Shown here one piece after another: positions 6,765-8,785 of a stretch of 8,785 nt of DNA. The first letter of the stretch is position 1, and every line of letters starts with the position of its first letter. The notes below the pieces were generated by a model. It saw only the letters and a program-made list of their open reading frames with translations, was not told the origin of the DNA and searched no databases. Location of the stretch: contig JAJYBO010000117.1 in assembly GCA_021778975.1 (NCBI GenBank), positions 1 to 8,785 of the forward strand, written 5' to 3'. The translations under genes and the position numbers were made by a program. The DNA comes from Deltaproteobacteria bacterium. Its GTDB lineage: Bacteria; Desulfobacterota; Desulfobacteria; Desulfobacterales; Desulfatirhabdiaceae.

Positions 6765-8168
6765 ATGAAACGAACGATATTTTTGACGGTGCTGGCGCTG
6801 GCGTTGTGGGGTGACGCGTCTGTCTTCGATGGGGATGCGGCGGCCCAAAACACCATCAATCTTCCCAAAGACAAGGAGTTTCGGATCGAAAGGAGCATGC
6901 CCAAAGAAGCGGTCGCCTGCATTGAATGCCACAAGCGGGAGCAGCCCGGTTTGTTTGCGGATTGGGCGCACAGCCGTCATGCCGATGCCAATATCACCTG
7001 CTATGACTGCCATCGGGCGGAGGCGTCCGACCCGGATGTCAGCCAGTCTCATTACAAACAGTACGAACGTTCCGATCAGAAGTACGGCGCCAGCGAATAC
7101 AAGGTTCCGGTATCCGCCTCGGTAACCCCCAAAGATTGCTCTCGCTGCCATCCGGATGAAGTCAAGCAGTACAGCGTGAGCAAGCACGCCAATACGCTTG
7201 AAATCATCTGGAAAATTGATACATGGCTGAATGAGGGCATGAACAGTCATATCGAACGGCTGTCGGGCTGTTATCAATGTCACGGAACCATCGTTAAAAT
7301 GAAGGACGGTGAACTGGATGCCTCCACCTGGCCAAATGTCGGCGTGGGGCGCATCAATCTGGACGGCAGTAAAGGCAGTTGCACGAGCTGTCATACCCGT
7401 CACCGGTTTTCCGTGATGGAAGCCAGAAAGCCAGGGGCCTGCGGGCAGTGTCATTTGGGGCCGGATCATCCTCAAATGGAAATTTTTGCTGAATCCAAAC
7501 ACGGGAGTATTTATGCCGCCTATGGCGACAGCTATAACTGGAACGCGGCCCCCGGCGCCTGGACGCCGGGGGTTGATTTCCGGGCGCCGACCTGCGCATC
7601 CTGCCACATGTCGGGCGCGGGAACGGTACTGACCACCCACGATGTCACGGAACGGCTGTCGTGGGAGCTTCAGGCGCCGCTGACGGTGCGGCCTCAGGAT
7701 TTCAAGCCATTTCCTGCCAAAATCAACTGGAAGACGGCGCGGGAGAACATGAAGACCATCTGTATGCAGTGCCACGGCAAAACCTGGGTGGACGATCATT
7801 ACATCAAACTGGATCAGGTGGTTCAGGAATACGCAGATGTGTATTACACGCCGGCCAAAAAACTGCTGGATGAGCTGTATGCCAAAGGGCTTCTGGACAA
7901 GACCCGGTATTTTGACGAAAACATGGAGTTCGAGTTTTACGAACTCTGGCATTATGAAGGTCGGCGGGCCCGCATGGGGACTGCCATGATGGCGCCGGAC
8001 TACGCGTGGTGGCATGGCTTCTACGAATGCAAGAAGCAGTTCAGCCATTTTGTGGAGGAAGGGCAGGACATGATCACGCATAACCGCAAGGCGCTGAGGA
8101 TCATGGATTTTCCGGGTGCGACAGGCAGTAAGACAAAACCGGAGATACTGTTTCCGAAGGCTCCGTAG
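6765..8168 (+). CDS. Octaheme c-type cytochrome, hydroxylamine oxidoreductase (HAO) family
   Basis: This is a secreted 467-residue multiheme enzyme. A signal peptide covers about residues 1-27 (cleavage near DAAAQ). Eight CxxCH motifs begin at C52, C79, C125, C169, C206, C226, C277 and C333. All end in histidine, so the CxxCK active-site heme of NrfA and octaheme nitrite reductases is absent. HAO-family landmarks are SKHG (244-247), HDVTERLSW (292-300) and the C-terminal PDYAWWHGFYE (411-421). There is no C-terminal membrane helix, unlike some nitrifier forms. AGGGG lies 7 bases before the ATG. Nitrifier HAO oxidises hydroxylamine, whereas the epsilonproteobacterial form, encoded beside a NapC-like partner as here, is proposed to work reductively on nitrite or hydroxylamine. 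I infer a reductive or detoxifying role, but the substrate is unproven. C422 is an extra, unpaired cysteine. Confidence 0.9.
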   Translation: MKRTIFLTVLALALWGDASVFDGDAAAQNTINLPKDKEFRIERSMPKEAVACIECHKREQPGLFADWAHSRHADANITCYDCHRAEASDPDVSQSHYKQYERSDQKYGASEYKVPVSASVTPKDCSRCHPDEVKQYSVSKHANTLEIIWKIDTWLNEGMNSHIERLSGCYQCHGTIVKMKDGELDASTWPNVGVGRINLDGSKGSCTSCHTRHRFSVMEARKPGACGQCHLGPDHPQMEIFAESKHGSIYAAYGDSYNWNAAPGAWTPGVDFRAPTCASCHMSGAGTVLTTHDVTERLSWELQAPLTVRPQDFKPFPAKINWKTARENMKTICMQCHGKTWVDDHYIKLDQVVQEYADVYYTPAKKLLDELYAKGLLDKTRYFDENMEFEFYELWHYEGRRARMGTAMMAPDYAWWHGFYECKKQFSHFVEEGQDMITHNRKALRIMDFPGATGSKTKPEILFPKAP

Positions 8169-8183
8169 TTACGGTGGCTTGGG

Positions 8184-8212
8184 GGGGCGGCACTGCTCAG
8201 TGTCGTTTCCCC
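8184..8212 (+). terminator. Stem-loop after the octaheme cytochrome gene, possible terminator
   Basis: CGGCACT (8188-8194) and AGTGTCG (8199-8205) pair around a GCTC loop, with one G-T wobble. GGGG (8184-8187) and CCCC (8209-8212) can extend the stem across a TTT bulge. It lies 15 bases after the stop codon. No T-run follows, so it is not a canonical intrinsic terminator and may instead protect the mRNA 3' end. Confidence 0.38.
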
Positions 8213-8281
8213 AAAATCGCAGGGGTTCAATATTTCTGTTTCGCCTACAAAGGATGATTTATAAATTGAGTTTGTAACAAT

Positions 8282-8530
8282 ATGGAATATGAGACAGAAT
8301 TTAAACCAAGAGCGGTGAAGGATATTGAAAATCTGTCATCACGCATGCAAACAAAGATCATTAAAAATATTGAGATAATGGGCCATGATTTAACGGGAGA
8401 CGTTAAACGACTTACAAATTTTACCCCTGAATATCGTTTGAGAGTTGGCGATTACAGGGTTTTGTTTGAAATCGAAAATGAACGCATAGTTGTCTATAGA
8501 ATTCGTCATCGCCGGGAAGTTTATCGATGA
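8282..8530 (+). CDS. RelE/ParE-family toxin of a type II toxin-antitoxin module
   Basis: RelE-like toxins are small basic proteins, usually ribosome-dependent mRNA endonucleases, neutralised by a cognate antitoxin. The 82-residue product has the family layout: an N-terminal strand (EYETEFKPRA), a helical hairpin (about 11-34), and a C-terminal sheet with YRLRVGDYRVLFE (51-63) and YRIRHRREVYR (72-82). R52, R54, R59, H76, R77, R78 and Y81 are candidate catalytic or RNA-contact residues. ATG 8282 is the only usable start, because an in-frame TGA lies 12 bases before it. No clear Shine-Dalgarno is visible; an AAAGGATG further upstream is too distant. TATAAA (8260-8265) is a possible -10 box without a good -35. 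The antitoxin gene follows after 13 bases. Base composition is clearly AT-richer than the cytochrome genes, which suggests horizontal acquisition. Confidence 0.88.
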   Translation: MEYETEFKPRAVKDIENLSSRMQTKIIKNIEIMGHDLTGDVKRLTNFTPEYRLRVGDYRVLFEIENERIVVYRIRHRREVYR

Positions 8531-8543
8531 AAGGGGGTCTTTT

Positions 8544-8785
8544 ATGGAATTAAATGCCCAAATAATACAAAAAAATGGGAAAAATGAATTTGTTATTTTG
8601 CCTTATGACGAATTTCAAAAAATACAAGAAGAGATTGCCTCATACGAAGACCTTCGATGCCTTAGAGACGCTAAGATAGAAGAGATTGACGCTCCAACTA
8701 TTGGAATTGCAGAGTTAAAAAAAAGAATTGCAGAGCGAACAAGTAAATCCAGCCGACCTCGTAAATTCGGCACTGGTTCAGAGAT
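8544..8785 (+). CDS. Phd/YefM-like antitoxin, 3' end beyond window
   Basis: The frame opens at ATG 8544, 13 bases after the toxin stop, with a strong ribosome binding site (AAGGGGG, 6 bases upstream). It stays open for 80 codons to the window edge. The product starts MELNAQIIQKNGKNEFVILP, followed by YDEFQKIQEEI. The N-terminal strand, LPYDEF motif and acidic helix resemble Phd/YefM-type antitoxins, whose N-terminal part binds DNA and autoregulates the module while the C-terminal part wraps the toxin. The segment DAPTIGIAELKKRIAER corresponds to the usual toxin-binding tail. Homologues normally stop soon after this, whereas here the frame continues through a basic, Ser-rich stretch (SKSSRPRKFG). 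The tail may be longer than usual or altered by a frameshift; the end is not visible. Confidence 0.78.
   Translation, partial: MELNAQIIQKNGKNEFVILPYDEFQKIQEEIASYEDLRCLRDAKIEEIDAPTIGIAELKKRIAERTSKSSRPRKFGTGSE

Noticed and set aside
6732..8081. Minus-strand open frame of 449 codons opposite the octaheme cytochrome gene
   Set aside because: It mirrors a gene with eight heme motifs and a good ribosome binding site, shows no recognisable domain, and is explained by low stop frequency on the opposite strand.
6765..8168. Assignment of the octaheme protein as NrfA or octaheme nitrite reductase
   Set aside because: All eight heme motifs are CxxCH; none is the CxxCK active-site motif of those enzymes, and NrfA has five hemes.

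Overview
The window looks like chromosomal DNA of an anaerobic, respiring Gram-negative bacterium, most likely a deltaproteobacterium (Desulfobacterota). This is inferred from the gene set: RarA and Der housekeeping proteins, a CHASE2-class III cyclase, a Gate-domain permease-like protein, and a NapC/NrfH-type cytochrome paired with an octaheme cytochrome of the hydroxylamine oxidoreductase (HAO) family. No rRNA or other taxonomic marker is present, so the assignment is tentative. I see no tRNA, rRNA, CRISPR array, insertion sequence or prophage gene.

Layout. Positions 1-2634 (minus strand) hold der followed 6 bases later by rarA, which runs off the left edge; together they look like a housekeeping operon. 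Positions 2635-3001 are a divergent intergenic region with candidate promoters in both directions and a 15-base inverted repeat. Positions 3002-3955 (plus) encode a membrane protein with two Gate (nucleoside recognition) domains. It converges on a CHASE2-adenylate/guanylate cyclase gene (3968-5854, minus), with 12 bases between the stop codons. Positions 5855-6088 form a second divergent intergenic region, with a TTGACA box and a 12-base palindrome. From it starts a two-gene plus-strand unit: a membrane-anchored tetraheme quinol dehydrogenase (6089-6676) and a secreted octaheme HAO-family cytochrome (6765-8168). A stem-loop follows. The right end (8282-8785) is a visibly AT-richer type II toxin-antitoxin module in toxin-first order: a RelE/ParE-like toxin and a Phd/YefM-like antitoxin cut by the window edge.

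How it fits together. The two cytochromes should form a short periplasmic electron-transfer chain. The NapC/NrfH-like protein takes electrons from menaquinol (or returns them) and exchanges them with the octaheme enzyme, whose family acts on nitrite, hydroxylamine or nitric oxide. The divergent cyclase senses something outside the cytoplasmic membrane through CHASE2 and makes a cyclic nucleotide; any link to the cytochrome operon is only positional. The most interesting items are the HAO-type pair, the loss of the usual heme-1 methionine in its quinol dehydrogenase, and the palindrome in the shared intergenic region. I did not find a clearly new multi-gene system.
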